64,000 bases of DNA from Frigoribacterium faeni. GTDB lineage: Bacteria > Actinomycetota > Actinomycetes > Actinomycetales > Microbacteriaceae. The stretch's first letter is position 1, and every line of letters begins with the position of its first letter. The stretch lies in assembly GCF_011761235.1 (NCBI RefSeq), contig NZ_JAAOYW010000003.1, positions 364,029 to 428,028 on the forward strand, in the 5' to 3' direction. Positions 1-7,856 of the stretch are shown here, piece by piece. The notes beneath the pieces were generated by a model that worked only from the letters and a program-made list of their open reading frames with translations, was not told the DNA's origin and did not search any database. The position numbers and the translations under genes were made by a program.

Positions 1-452
1 ATCGACGCCCGTGACGTCGCGATCATCGTGCCCGCGACCGCGTTGACGCAGGTCAGCACGTAGAGCAGGCCCACCTCGTGCAGGCCGAGCCACGCGTGCA
101 GCGCGATGGCGGCCGTCGACATCCAGGCGAAGACGGCGGCCACCAGGGCGACGGTGCGCCGGTCGAAGGCGTCGGCCAGCATGCCGCCCCAGAGCCCGGC
201 GACGATCATCGGCACGAGCGACACGACGCCGACGAGCGCCACCGCGAAGGTCGAGCGGGTGATGTCGTAGACCTCGAGGCCCACGGCGACGAGCGTCAGC
301 TGGGTGCCGATGCCGCTGACGGTGTTGCCGACGAACAGGCGGGCGAAGGCGGGGCTCTGACGCAGGGGCGTGAGGTCGGCGAACACGGGGCGGCGGGGAG
401 TCGCCGCGGGGCCGCTCGAGGGCGGCTCGGGGGCGGGCGGTGGAGTGGACAA
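1..452 (-). CDS. MFS transporter, N-terminal part (runs off window)
   Basis: The minus-strand frame reads as the amino end of a major facilitator permease: a short Pro/Ala-rich head, then a hydrophobic helix containing GNTVSGIGTQLT, a second helix and the loop GGMLADAFDRRT, which is the classic MFS loop 2-3 signature. This arrangement resembles the EntS/MFS_3 exporters, so an efflux role is inferred. The gene is cut by the window start. The start codon is uncertain: an in-frame TTG at 452, a GTG at 476 and a GTG at 386 are all possible and none has a convincing ribosome binding site at a good distance. It is divergent from the FKBP gene. Confidence 0.75.
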   Translation of the reverse strand, partial: MSTPPPAPEPPSSGPAATPRRPVFADLTPLRQSPAFARLFVGNTVSGIGTQLTLVAVGLEVYDITRSTFAVALVGVVSLVPMIVAGLWGGMLADAFDRRTVALVAAVFAWMSTAAIALHAWLGLHEVGLLYVLTCVNAVAGTMIATSRAS

Positions 453-551
453 GCCTCCATCATGCGCGATGTGCACGTCCCGCGCGCCGTCGGACCCGGC
501 CCGGTCGACGAGGCCGACGACGCGGCGAGGAGGCGGTGGTTGGATGGGGGC

Positions 552-926
552 ATGACCCACGACCCCAGCACCAAGCCCGAGATCGACGCCCCCACCGCTC
601 CCGCTCCCGCCGAGCTCGAGATCACCGACATCACGGTCGGCGACGGCGACGAGGCCACCACCGGCTCGACCGTCAACGTCCACTACGTCGGCGTCGAGTT
701 CGACTCCGGAGAGGAGTTCGACGCGTCGTGGAGCCGCGGCGAGCCCATCAACTTCCCCCTCGCGGCGCTCGTCCGCGGCTGGCAGGAGGGCATCCCCGGC
801 ATGAAGGTCGGCGGCCGTCGCCAGCTCGTCGTCCCGCCGCACCTGGCCTACGGCCCCGCCGGCGGCGGCCACCCGCTGTCGGGCAAGACCCTCATCTTCG
901 TGATCGACCTCCTCGGCGTCAGCTGA
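552..926 (+). CDS. FKBP-type peptidyl-prolyl cis-trans isomerase
   Basis: A 124-residue single-domain FKBP. It should catalyse cis-trans isomerisation of X-Pro bonds in the cytoplasm. Family features visible are VNVHYVG (residues 41-47), the FDASW turn (56-60), the GWQEGIPGMKVGGRRQL stretch (76-92) with the pocket Trp at 77, the PPHLAYG loop (95-101) and the final strand TLIFVIDLLGV. The ORF stays open far upstream, but family similarity begins only after the ATG at 552, so the longer version is rejected. No signal peptide is seen. The next gene's ATG overlaps the stop by one base, so the two are probably cotranscribed. Confidence 0.92.
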   Translation: MTHDPSTKPEIDAPTAPAPAELEITDITVGDGDEATTGSTVNVHYVGVEFDSGEEFDASWSRGEPINFPLAALVRGWQEGIPGMKVGGRRQLVVPPHLAYGPAGGGHPLSGKTLIFVIDLLGVS

Positions 927-1756
927 TGACGGCCCCCTCGATCGGCCTCGCCGACGGCCGGACCATCCCGGCTCTCGGCCTCGGCACGTACGGGATGGAC
1001 GGCGACGAGGGCGCGAGCCAGGTCGCCACGGCGATCGAGTCCGGCTACCGCCTCCTCGACACCGCCCTCAACTACGGCAACGAGGCGGCCGTCGGCGAGG
1101 CCGTCCGCCGCGTCGACGTGCCGCGCGACGAGCTCGTCGTGACCTCGAAGCTGCCCGGTCGGCACCACGGCTACGACGAGACCCTCGCCAGCTTCGAGGA
1201 GACCCGCAAGAATCTCGGACTGGACTTCGTCGACCTGTACCTGATCCACTGGCCGCTGCCGCGGGTCGACAAGTACGTCGACTCGTTCCGCGCGTTCGTG
1301 AAGCTGCAGGAGGACGGCCTCGTCGGCAGCGTCGGCGTCTCGAACTTCACCGAGCAGCACCTGCAGCGCGTCGCCGACGAGACCGGCGTCGTGCCCGTGG
1401 TGAACCAGATCGAGCTGCACCCGTACTTCCCCCAGGCGGGGCTGCGGGCGGTCCACGAGCGCATGGGCATCGTCACCGAGAGCTGGAGCCCGCTCGCCAA
1501 GCAGAGCGAGCTGCTGCAGGAGGCGGTGGTCACCGAGATCGCGGCGGCGCACGGCAGGACGCCCACCCAGGTCGTGCTGCGCTGGCACGTCCAGCTCGGC
1601 GCCGTGCCCGTGCCGAAGTCGGCCGACCCCGGCCGCCAGCGCGAGAACCTCGACGTCTTCGACTTCGAGCTGTCCGACGACGAGGTCGCCCGCATCAGCG
1701 GCCTCGAGCGCGGCCGACTCTGGGACGGCGACCCCGAGACGCACGAAGAGTTCTGA
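926..1756 (+). CDS. aldo/keto reductase (AKR, diketogulonate-reductase type)
   Basis: A 276-residue NADPH-dependent oxidoreductase of the aldo/keto reductase superfamily. The catalytic tetrad is visible as Asp45, Tyr50 (LLDTALNYGNE), Lys75 (VTSKLPG) and His108 (LYLIHWP). The cofactor loop VPKSADPGRQREN lies near the C terminus. The sequence style (GVSNFTEQHL, NQIELHPYF) is that of the AKR5/2,5-diketo-D-gluconate reductase group; the physiological carbonyl substrate cannot be told from sequence. It starts on the last base of the FKBP stop codon, suggesting translational coupling. A strong hairpin follows at 1781-1810. Confidence 0.93.
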   Translation: MTAPSIGLADGRTIPALGLGTYGMDGDEGASQVATAIESGYRLLDTALNYGNEAAVGEAVRRVDVPRDELVVTSKLPGRHHGYDETLASFEETRKNLGLDFVDLYLIHWPLPRVDKYVDSFRAFVKLQEDGLVGSVGVSNFTEQHLQRVADETGVVPVVNQIELHPYFPQAGLRAVHERMGIVTESWSPLAKQSELLQEAVVTEIAAAHGRTPTQVVLRWHVQLGAVPVPKSADPGRQRENLDVFDFELSDDEVARISGLERGRLWDGDPETHEEF

Positions 1757-1780
1757 CGCCCCGCGCGTCCGCGACCGACA

Positions 1781-1810
1781 CGCCCGTCCCCTCCGTCGAG
1801 GGGGCGGGCG
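1781..1810 (+). terminator. hairpin terminator after aldo/keto reductase
   Basis: A 13-bp GC-rich stem (1781-1793 with 1798-1810, one G-U pair) and a 4-nt loop lie 24 nt after the stop codon. There is no long T run, as is common in high-GC actinobacteria. Confidence 0.7.
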
Positions 1811-1847
1811 TCGTCGTTCGTGGAGCCGGGGCGCGGCGGCGCACAGG

Positions 1848-1853
1848 TAGACT
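1848..1853 (+). promoter_or_regulatory. -10 element upstream of helD-like gene
   Basis: TAGACT hexamer. It places the transcript start near 1860, downstream of the in-frame GTG at 1857, which supports translation from the GTG at 1890, preceded by GGGGTGGAG at 1874-1882. Confidence 0.5.
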
Positions 1854-1889
1854 GGCGTGCCGTCTTTTCCCGAGGGGTGGAGCAACCTG

Positions 1890-4169
1890 GTGTCATCTGA
1901 GCTCGAGCGCGAACGCGCCTACGTGGCCACGCTGTACGCGCGTCTGGACGAGTTGAAGGCCGACGCCCGCGTGCGGCTCGAGCGCACCCGGCGGGAGGCC
2001 GTCGGCGGCAACCACCAGAGCCGCAGCGAGCGCGACGCCTTCGCCCGGCTCTACGAGGACACGATCACGCAGCTCGGCGCCGTCGACGAGCGCCTCGCGT
2101 TCGGCCGCCTCGAGCTCGAGCGGCCCGACGAGACGGGCAGCGCCCACCGCTACATCGGCCGCGTCGGCCTGCGCGACCGGCAGCACCACCCGATCCTGCT
2201 CGACTGGCGGGTGCCCGGCGCGAGCGCCTTCTACCAGGCCACCGCGGCGACGCCGATGGGCGTGCGCGCCCGTCGTCACCTGACCCTCGACGGCCGCACG
2301 GTCACCCGCCTCGAGGACGAGGTCTTCGACCCCGACCTCCTCGACCGCGACGACGTCCAGCTGCAGGGCGAGGGCGCCCTGATGGCGGCCCTCACGGCCC
2401 AGCGCACGGGTCGCATGACCGACATCGTCGCTACCATCCAGGCCGAGCAGGACGCGATCATCCGCTCCGCCCTCGACGGCGTGCTCGTCGTGCAGGGCGG
2501 CCCGGGCACGGGCAAGACCGCGGTCGCGCTGCACCGCGCCGCGTACCTGCTCTACTCGCACCGCGACCGCCTCCGGGGCTCGGGCGTGCTCGTCGTCGGC
2601 CCGTCACGGTCGTTCCTGCGCTACATCGAGCAGGTGCTCCCGTCGCTCGGCGAGAGCGGCGTCGTGCTCTCCAGCCTCGGCGGCCTCTACCCCGACCTCG
2701 AGACGCAGGTCGACGACGCCCCCGACGTCGCGGCCCTCAAGGGCTCGGCCGAGATGGCCGAGCTGATCAAGCGCGCGGTGCGCTCGCGGCAGGTCAGGCC
2801 CAGCCAGGCCACGACCGTCGACGTCAACGGCGAGCGGCTCGTCGTGCCGGCCGAGCTCGTCGGCGACGCCCTGCGCCGTGCGCAGGAGCGGGGCAAGCAG
2901 CACAACCTCGGCCGCGTCACCTTCAACAAGGCGGCCCTCTCGGCCCTCACCCGTCTGCTCGTCTCGCAGATGCGCGAGCACGGCACGACCGTCGACGAGT
3001 CCGACGAGGCCGTCCTGCGCGAGGACATCCGGCAGTCGCACGACGTCCGGGTGCTGCTGAACACGGCGTGGATGCCGCTCTCGGCCGAGAAGCTCGTCGA
3101 GGACCTCTTCGCGCGGCCGAACTGGCTGGCGACGCTCACCCCCCGCTGGACCCCGGAGCAGCGCGCCCTCCTGTTGCGCGCCCGCGGCTCGCAGTTCACG
3201 ATCTCCGACGTGCCGCTGCTCGACGAGGCGGCCGAGCTGCTGGGCGAGTTCCAGGCCGGGGTCGACCCCGACAAGCTCGCCCGCAAGCAGCAGCGCAAGC
3301 GCGACATCGAGAACGCCGAGCGCGCCATCGAGAACATGGGCGTCGAGGGCATGGTGTCGGCCGAGCAGATCGCCGGCGGCTTCGCCGAGCGCGCCGCGTC
3401 GATGACCACAGCCGAGCGGGCCGCGGGCGACCGCACCTGGGCCTTCGGGCACGTCGTGGTCGACGAGGCGCAAGAGCTCTCGCCCATGCAGTGGCGCCTG
3501 CTGTCGCGCCGGTGCCCGCTGCGCTCGTTCACCGTCGTCGGCGACATCGCCCAGGCGTCGAGCCCGGCCGCCGCCTCCTCGTGGCAGCGGGCGCTCGAGG
3601 CGCTGCTCGGCCGTCGCCGCGGGTCGAGCGTCGCCGGCACCACCGCGCCCTGGCGCCTCGAAGAGCTCACGGTCAACTACCGCACGCCGAGCCAGATCGT
3701 CGAGCACGCCGAGCGGCTCGCCGTCGCGAACGGGCTGACCGTCACGCCCAGCCGGTCGGTGCGGTCGAGCGAGTGGCCGGTCCGCGAGATCGCGGTGCCC
3801 GCGCTCGCCGCGACGGGCGACAGCCGAGGAGGCGCGGCGCACGACGCGCTCGTCGCCGCGGCCGTCGAGGCGGCCGCCGCCGACCGCGGGGTCGACGCCG
3901 ACGGCACCCTCGCCGTCATCGCGCCGCAGCACCTCGTGGCCGACCTCGTCGCCGGCCTCGAGCCGCTGTTCCCGGGGCAGGTGGCGCCGGGCACGGCGTC
4001 CCTCACGAAGCCGATCTCGGTGCTCAGCCCGGCGACGTCGAAGGGCCTCGAGTTCGACGCCGTCGTGCTCGTCGACCCCGAGGGCGTCCGCACGGGCGCG
4101 GCCCGGGGCGCGGCGAGCCTCTACGTCGCCATGACCCGGCCGACGCAGCGCCTCACCGTCGTCGGCTAG
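1890..4169 (+). CDS. HelD/HelR-like RNA polymerase recycling ATPase (UvrD/Rep superfamily)
   Basis: A 759-residue superfamily-1 helicase-like protein. An N-terminal coiled coil (residues 1-75) precedes the Q motif (IQAEQDAII, 183-191) and Walker A GGPGTGKT (203-210). The DEAQE motif II and the C-terminal SKGLEFDAVVLVDPE and LYVAMTRPTQRL motifs complete the ATPase. The long N-terminal coiled coil and the two-part ATPase split by an insertion are the layout of actinobacterial HelD, which binds core RNA polymerase and clears it from nucleic acid; some homologues (HelR) protect against rifamycins. The GTG at 1890 is chosen because GGGGTGGAG lies about 8 nt upstream, though GTG 1857 is in frame. 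A rifamycin-associated promoter element was looked for upstream and not recognised, so a resistance role is only possible. Confidence 0.85.
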   Translation: MSSELERERAYVATLYARLDELKADARVRLERTRREAVGGNHQSRSERDAFARLYEDTITQLGAVDERLAFGRLELERPDETGSAHRYIGRVGLRDRQHHPILLDWRVPGASAFYQATAATPMGVRARRHLTLDGRTVTRLEDEVFDPDLLDRDDVQLQGEGALMAALTAQRTGRMTDIVATIQAEQDAIIRSALDGVLVVQGGPGTGKTAVALHRAAYLLYSHRDRLRGSGVLVVGPSRSFLRYIEQVLPSLGESGVVLSSLGGLYPDLETQVDDAPDVAALKGSAEMAELIKRAVRSRQVRPSQATTVDVNGERLVVPAELVGDALRRAQERGKQHNLGRVTFNKAALSALTRLLVSQMREHGTTVDESDEAVLREDIRQSHDVRVLLNTAWMPLSAEKLVEDLFARPNWLATLTPRWTPEQRALLLRARGSQFTISDVPLLDEAAELLGEFQAGVDPDKLARKQQRKRDIENAERAIENMGVEGMVSAEQIAGGFAERAASMTTAERAAGDRTWAFGHVVVDEAQELSPMQWRLLSRRCPLRSFTVVGDIAQASSPAAASSWQRALEALLGRRRGSSVAGTTAPWRLEELTVNYRTPSQIVEHAERLAVANGLTVTPSRSVRSSEWPVREIAVPALAATGDSRGGAAHDALVAAAVEAAAADRGVDADGTLAVIAPQHLVADLVAGLEPLFPGQVAPGTASLTKPISVLSPATSKGLEFDAVVLVDPEGVRTGAARGAASLYVAMTRPTQRLTVVG

Positions 4170-4201
4170 CGCCGCCTGCACGCTCGGACGGTCGCCAGCG
4201 C

Positions 4202-4271
4202 CGAGGGCGGGTGTTCCGGCTCGAGGGCGGGTCGTCGCCGACCCGCCGTCGGCCCGGAACGCCCGCCCTCG
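4202..4271. terminator. nested bidirectional terminator
   Basis: Two nested inverted repeats lie between convergent genes. The outer arms 4202-4219 and 4254-4271 match in 17 of 18 positions. The inner arms 4226-4233 and 4240-4247 are a perfect 8-bp stem with a 6-nt loop. It can serve both the helD-like gene and the minus-strand operon. Confidence 0.8.
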
Positions 4272-4284
4272 ACAGAGCCGGTCC

Positions 4285-4884
4285 TCAGCGGTAGTCGGGC
4301 GGCCAGGCGAACGCGGGAGGCGCGGCGACGGTCTCGCCCCGCGGGGCGAGCACGAGCGCGACGTCCTCGAAGTCGCTCAGGCGGATGCCGGCCGGGTCGC
4401 CCGACCAGCGGCTCCCGTCCACGAAGGCGGTCAGCTCGAGGCCGTCGTCGGGGCCGAGGGAGCCGATGCGCACGGCGTCGAGGTGGACGTCCCACTCGGT
4501 GAACAGCTGCCCGAGCACGAACGACTCCCGCCGGGGCGACTCGACGTGCACGATGCCCGAGGTGTCGTGGGTGTGCAGGGGAGCGGCGAGCTTCGTGTCG
4601 GCGTCGTGGCCGATGTCGCCGGGGATCGTGACGTCCTCGCCGTCGACGGTGATCGAGAGGTGGGTGTGCACGTGCATCGCGAGGTCCTGGCCCCAGACGT
4701 TCTGCATGCCCGCGAGCTCGGCCCGGCCCGGCCGGTCGCCCACGTCGGGTACGGGCCACGGGGGAGCGACCTCGGCCCCGACGACCCGGGTGGGCAGCCC
4801 CGAGCCGACCACCCCGACGCCGACGGCGCCGCCGGCGACCACGAGCGCGGCGAGGGAGGCGAAGACGACGTCGCGGGACGGCAC
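4285..4884 (-). CDS. exported protein with HTHD/VHVE histidine motifs, function unknown
   Basis: A 199-residue protein starting at GTG 4884. One hydrophobic segment (about residues 6-27) can act as signal peptide or membrane anchor, with the rest outside the cell. The outer part carries histidine clusters HVHTHLS (71-77) and PLHTHDTSGIVHVE (102-115), followed by FVLGQLFTEWDV. The same HTHD-SG-I-H-E arrangement is familiar from conserved exported proteins of unknown function in many bacteria; the spacing suggests metal binding, which is inference. It begins 4 nt after the emfourin-like gene's stop, so the two are almost certainly cotranscribed. Confidence 0.8.
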   Translation of the reverse strand: MPSRDVVFASLAALVVAGGAVGVGVVGSGLPTRVVGAEVAPPWPVPDVGDRPGRAELAGMQNVWGQDLAMHVHTHLSITVDGEDVTIPGDIGHDADTKLAAPLHTHDTSGIVHVESPRRESFVLGQLFTEWDVHLDAVRIGSLGPDDGLELTAFVDGSRWSGDPAGIRLSDFEDVALVLAPRGETVAAPPAFAWPPDYR

Positions 4885-4888
4885 CCGG

Positions 4889-5245
4889 TCAGCTCCGCCG
4901 GTCGGCGGCGTCCGGTCCGCGGCCGAGCCCAGCGGCGGGGGAGTCGTCGTGCGGCTGGGCCCGTTCGGCGTCGCTGGTCTCGCGCACGCGCTCGACGAGC
5001 TCCTTCCAGGGCCCGGTGACCTGCTGCTCGGGCAGCTTCGCCTTCTTCGCGGGGGTCGTCCCGGCCGAGATGAGCCAGACGAAGCGGTCGGGCTGCACGG
5101 GCTGGGTCGGGGCGGGCGCCTCCGACCAGGGCACGAGATCGAGCAGGACGAGCCACGATTCGGTGTCGGGCTCGGCGTCGACGTCGACCTGCCAGGTGCG
5201 GGTGAGCCCGGCGAAGCCGCCGGACCTCTGGACGGTCACGATCAT
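4889..5245 (-). CDS. emfourin-like protealysin inhibitor
   Basis: A 118-residue cytoplasmic protein beginning MIVTVQRSGGFAGLTRTW. The early RSGGFAG motif and the adjacent M4 protease gene match the emfourin family, first described as the inhibitor encoded beside protealysin. It would bind and block the neighbouring metalloprotease. The C-terminal 25 residues are charged and low complexity. The start at ATG 5245 is supported by a TAGCAT -10 hexamer ending exactly 7 nt upstream, so the mRNA is probably leaderless and independent of the protease gene, whose stop is 31 nt upstream. The family call rests on one motif and the context, not on a database search. Confidence 0.75.
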   Translation of the reverse strand: MIVTVQRSGGFAGLTRTWQVDVDAEPDTESWLVLLDLVPWSEAPAPTQPVQPDRFVWLISAGTTPAKKAKLPEQQVTGPWKELVERVRETSDAERAQPHDDSPAAGLGRGPDAADRRS

Positions 5246-5252
5246 GGCCGCG

Positions 5253-5258
5253 ATGCTA
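5253..5258 (-). promoter_or_regulatory. leaderless -10 of the emfourin-like gene
   Basis: TAGCAT on the minus strand, 7 nt before ATG 5245. It lies in the 31-nt gap after the protease gene, so the inhibitor can be made without reading through the protease. Confidence 0.55.
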
Positions 5259-5276
5259 CTCCGCGACCCGGGACGG

Positions 5277-6320
5277 TCAGGCGACCGGCTCGACGCCCAC
5301 GCCCCGCCAGCCCGCGACCGTCGCCCGAGCCTCGTCGGAGTCGGCGCCGTAGCGCTCCGTCGCCGCCGCCACGGTGGCCGTGGCGAAGTCCGTGAAGGAG
5401 GCGGTCGTCGCGAGCCGGCCGCCGACGAGCGTGTCGTACCAGACCTGCCCGGCCCGCTGCCACGCGCGCCCGCCGAGGGCGTCGGCGACGAGGAAGAACG
5501 CGCGGTTCGGGATGCCGGAGTTGAGGTGCACCCCGCCGGAGTCGTCCGTCGTCTCGACGTAGTCGTCCATGTGGGCGGGCTGCGGGTCCGTGCCGAGGAC
5601 GTCGTCGTCGTAGGCGGTGCCGGGGGCCGACATCGACCGCAGGGCCTTGCCCTGCACGGCCTCGGTGAAGAGCCCCTCGCCGATCAGCCAGGTCGCCTGC
5701 TCGGTCGTCTGGTCGAACAGGTGCTGCTCGACGAGCGCACCGAACACGTCGCTGACCGACTCGTTGAGGGCGCCGGACTGCCCCTGGTACTCGAGGTTCG
5801 CCGTGTACTGCGTGACCCCGTGGGCGAGCTCGTGCCCGATGACGCTGACCGAGGCCGTGAACCGGCGGAACACCTCGCCGTCCCCGTCGCCGAACACCAT
5901 GCGCTCGCCGTTCCAGAACGCGTTGTCGTAGTCGCGGCCGTAGTGCACCGTGGCGTCGAGTGGCAGGCCCGCGCCGTCGATGCTCGACCGGCCGTAGGCC
6001 TCGGCGAAGAGCGCGTGCGTGGCGCCGAGGGCGTCGTACGCCTCGGTGACGGCGACGTCGTCGCCGGCCGGCTCGCCCTCTCCGCGCACCCGCACGCCGG
6101 GCAGCTGCTCGGTGCCCTGGGCGTCCCAGACGGTGCGCTCGACCTCGCGACCGCGGGCGACGGCGCCCTGGCGGACGGGCGGCGCCTCGCTGCGCGCGGC
6201 TCGGACCTCGTCGATCTGGAGCAGGCCCTGCCGGGCGGCCTCGGGGGCGCGCGTGAACCGGTCGGTGTCGGCCGCGGCCAGGTGGGCGAGCAGGTACGGG
6301 GGGACGATGAACCGTGTCAT
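5277..6320 (-). CDS. protealysin-like M4 zinc metalloprotease
   Basis: A 347-residue thermolysin-family protease. Zinc ligands are His163 and His167 of HELAH with catalytic Glu164, plus Glu187 in ALNESVSD; Tyr178 and His265 (GGVHLNSG) match thermolysin Tyr157 and His231 in spacing. There is no signal peptide or long propeptide. Instead a short N-terminal stretch with PPYLL (residues 7-11) matches the precursor motif of protealysin-like proteases, which are made inside the cell and mature by removing about 50 residues. Natural substrates are unknown. The emfourin-like gene follows 31 nt downstream, the expected partner. The -10 for this gene is not obvious. Confidence 0.93.
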   Translation of the reverse strand: MTRFIVPPYLLAHLAAADTDRFTRAPEAARQGLLQIDEVRAARSEAPPVRQGAVARGREVERTVWDAQGTEQLPGVRVRGEGEPAGDDVAVTEAYDALGATHALFAEAYGRSSIDGAGLPLDATVHYGRDYDNAFWNGERMVFGDGDGEVFRRFTASVSVIGHELAHGVTQYTANLEYQGQSGALNESVSDVFGALVEQHLFDQTTEQATWLIGEGLFTEAVQGKALRSMSAPGTAYDDDVLGTDPQPAHMDDYVETTDDSGGVHLNSGIPNRAFFLVADALGGRAWQRAGQVWYDTLVGGRLATTASFTDFATATVAAATERYGADSDEARATVAGWRGVGVEPVA

Positions 6321-6424
6321 GGACGAACTCTCGCACCGGCCCCCGACATCGCGGCCGATCGTTCACACGATCGTCACGGGCGGCGGCCGCGGCTCCCGCG
6401 TCCGCTCCCGCCCGCCGGAGCCGG

Positions 6425-6430
6425 TAGCGT
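6425..6430 (+). promoter_or_regulatory. leaderless -10 of apt
   Basis: TAGCGT, 7 nt before ATG 6438; no ribosome binding site lies between. Confidence 0.6.
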
Positions 6431-6437
6431 CGACCGG

Positions 6438-6977
6438 ATGACCGCCTCCGACGCCTCCGCCCTCGTCGACCGCCTGATCGCCGTCGTCCCCGACTTCCCC
6501 GTGCCGGGCATCCTGTTCCGCGACGTGACGCCGCTCTTCTCCGACGCCGACGCGTTCGCCACCGTGACCGCGGCCCTCTCCGAGCCCTTCGACGGCTCGT
6601 TCGCGGCGGTGGCCGGCATCGAGGCCCGCGGCTTCGCCCTCGCGGGCGGCATCGCGATCGAGCAGGGCGTGGGCGTGCTCACGGTCCGCAAGGCCGGCAA
6701 GCTCCCGGGCGAGGTCCTCAGCGAGAGCTACGCCCTCGAGTACGGCGAGGCCACCCTCGAGCTGCGCCCGAGCCAGCTGCCGGCCGGCACCCGCGTGCTC
6801 GTCGTCGACGACGTCCTCGCGACCGGCGGCACGGCCGAGGCCACCGTGACGCTGCTCGAGCGCGCCGGCTACGAGGTCGTCGGCATCGCGGTCCTGCTCG
6901 AGCTCGAGGGCCTGCCCGGCCGGGAGCGGCTCGCGTCGCGCCTCCCCGTGCACGCCCTCGGCACCGCGCCCGCCTAG
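6438..6977 (+). CDS. apt: adenine phosphoribosyltransferase
   Basis: A 179-residue purine salvage enzyme that makes AMP from adenine and PRPP in the cytoplasm. The PRPP-binding signature VLVVDDVLATGGTA is at residues 120-133, and the adenine-side motifs FPVPGILFRDVTPLF (20-34) and GIEARGFALAGGIA (60-73) are typical of Apt. Length fits the family. The reading frame is open far upstream, but homology begins at the ATG at 6438, which also has a leaderless promoter at the right distance. It is divergent from the M4 protease and convergent with the M50-like gene, only 17 nt apart from it. Confidence 0.96.
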   Translation: MTASDASALVDRLIAVVPDFPVPGILFRDVTPLFSDADAFATVTAALSEPFDGSFAAVAGIEARGFALAGGIAIEQGVGVLTVRKAGKLPGEVLSESYALEYGEATLELRPSQLPAGTRVLVVDDVLATGGTAEATVTLLERAGYEVVGIAVLLELEGLPGRERLASRLPVHALGTAPA

Positions 6978-6994
6978 GGCGCGCCGGCCTCGGC

Positions 6995-7738
6995 CTAAGG
7001 CGCGAGCCACCCCGGGAACACGAGCAGCGACGAGCCGACGAGGCAGGCGGCCGCGACCGCCACGAAGACGCCCACCCAGACGACGCCGGGCACGTGCGTC
7101 TGGCTCGCGAGCTGGTCGGCGTCCGACTCGGTGCGGGCCCCGTGCCGCGCGGCCCGGCGTCGGCTCGACTGCAGCTCGAGGGAGGCGCGGAGGGCGCCCA
7201 GCCCGAGCACGCTGACCAGCACCAGCCCGAACACCTGCTGCCACTCGACGGGCGCGAGCCAGGTGACGCCCGCGACGAGGGCGCCGCCGACGAGCACGAC
7301 CCAGAGGCCGAACCAGTTGCGGATCTGCACGAGCATGAGGGCGAGCAGCAGCAGCAGGGCCCAGAGCAGCCCGGCGGCGAAGCCCGCGCCGAGCAGCCAG
7401 GCGGCCCCGAGCGACGCCAGCGCCGGGGCGGTGTAGCCCGCCAGCAACGTGAGCACCATGCCGGGCCCGGTGCGCGGGCCACGAGAGACCGTCAGCCCCG
7501 ACGTGTCGGAGTGCAGGCGGATGCCCGACAGCCGTCGGCCCGTCACGACCGCGGCGAGCCCGTGGCCGCCCTCGTGCACGACGGTCACCGCGTGCCGCAC
7601 CGTGTGCCAGGTGCCGGGCAGCAGCACGAGCGCGGCGCCGGCCGCGACGGCGAGCGCGGTCCACGACGGGGGCAGCGGGTCCGCGCGCTGCACGACCCGG
7701 GCCCAGAGCGCGGCCAGGGAGGCGGTGGTCTCGTCCAT
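6995..7738 (-). CDS. M50B-like integral membrane metalloprotease
   Basis: A 247-residue polytopic membrane protein. HEGGH at residues 55-59, inside a hydrophobic stretch, matches the zinc site of the M50B group (site-2-protease-like). Further membrane segments lie at about 28-42, 94-150, 152-180 and 220-242. The substrate is unknown; relatives either cleave membrane proteins or are of unassigned role. The start at ATG 7738 has a TAGGCT hexamer 6 nt upstream. The stop codon is 17 nt from the apt stop on the other strand. Confidence 0.8.
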   Translation of the reverse strand: MDETTASLAALWARVVQRADPLPPSWTALAVAAGAALVLLPGTWHTVRHAVTVVHEGGHGLAAVVTGRRLSGIRLHSDTSGLTVSRGPRTGPGMVLTLLAGYTAPALASLGAAWLLGAGFAAGLLWALLLLLALMLVQIRNWFGLWVVLVGGALVAGVTWLAPVEWQQVFGLVLVSVLGLGALRASLELQSSRRRAARHGARTESDADQLASQTHVPGVVWVGVFVAVAAACLVGSSLLVFPGWLAP

Positions 7739-7744
7739 CCCGCC

Positions 7745-7750
7745 AGCCTA
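7745..7750 (-). promoter_or_regulatory. leaderless -10 of the M50-like gene
   Basis: TAGGCT on the minus strand, 6 nt before ATG 7738. Confidence 0.55.
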
Positions 7751-7856
7751 GGAGGCGCCTCCCGCCCTCCCTCCCCGGGGTCGACCTGGTCCGCCTCGAG
7801 GATGGTCCTCGGGGCGGGAGGGGGTCCTCCGAGGCCGCGTGCCCCACCATGGGTGC

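Noticed and set aside
78..551. Upstream extension of the FKBP ORF
   Set aside because: The frame is open from 78, but the added 158 residues are Arg/Gly/Asp/His-rich and opposite to the MFS gene; homology begins at 552.
7745..7756. Frequent GGAGGCGC/GCGCCTCC octamer as a functional repeat
   Set aside because: It occurs about 28 times, roughly twice the rough expectation for this base composition, mostly inside coding regions without a position bias; not convincing.
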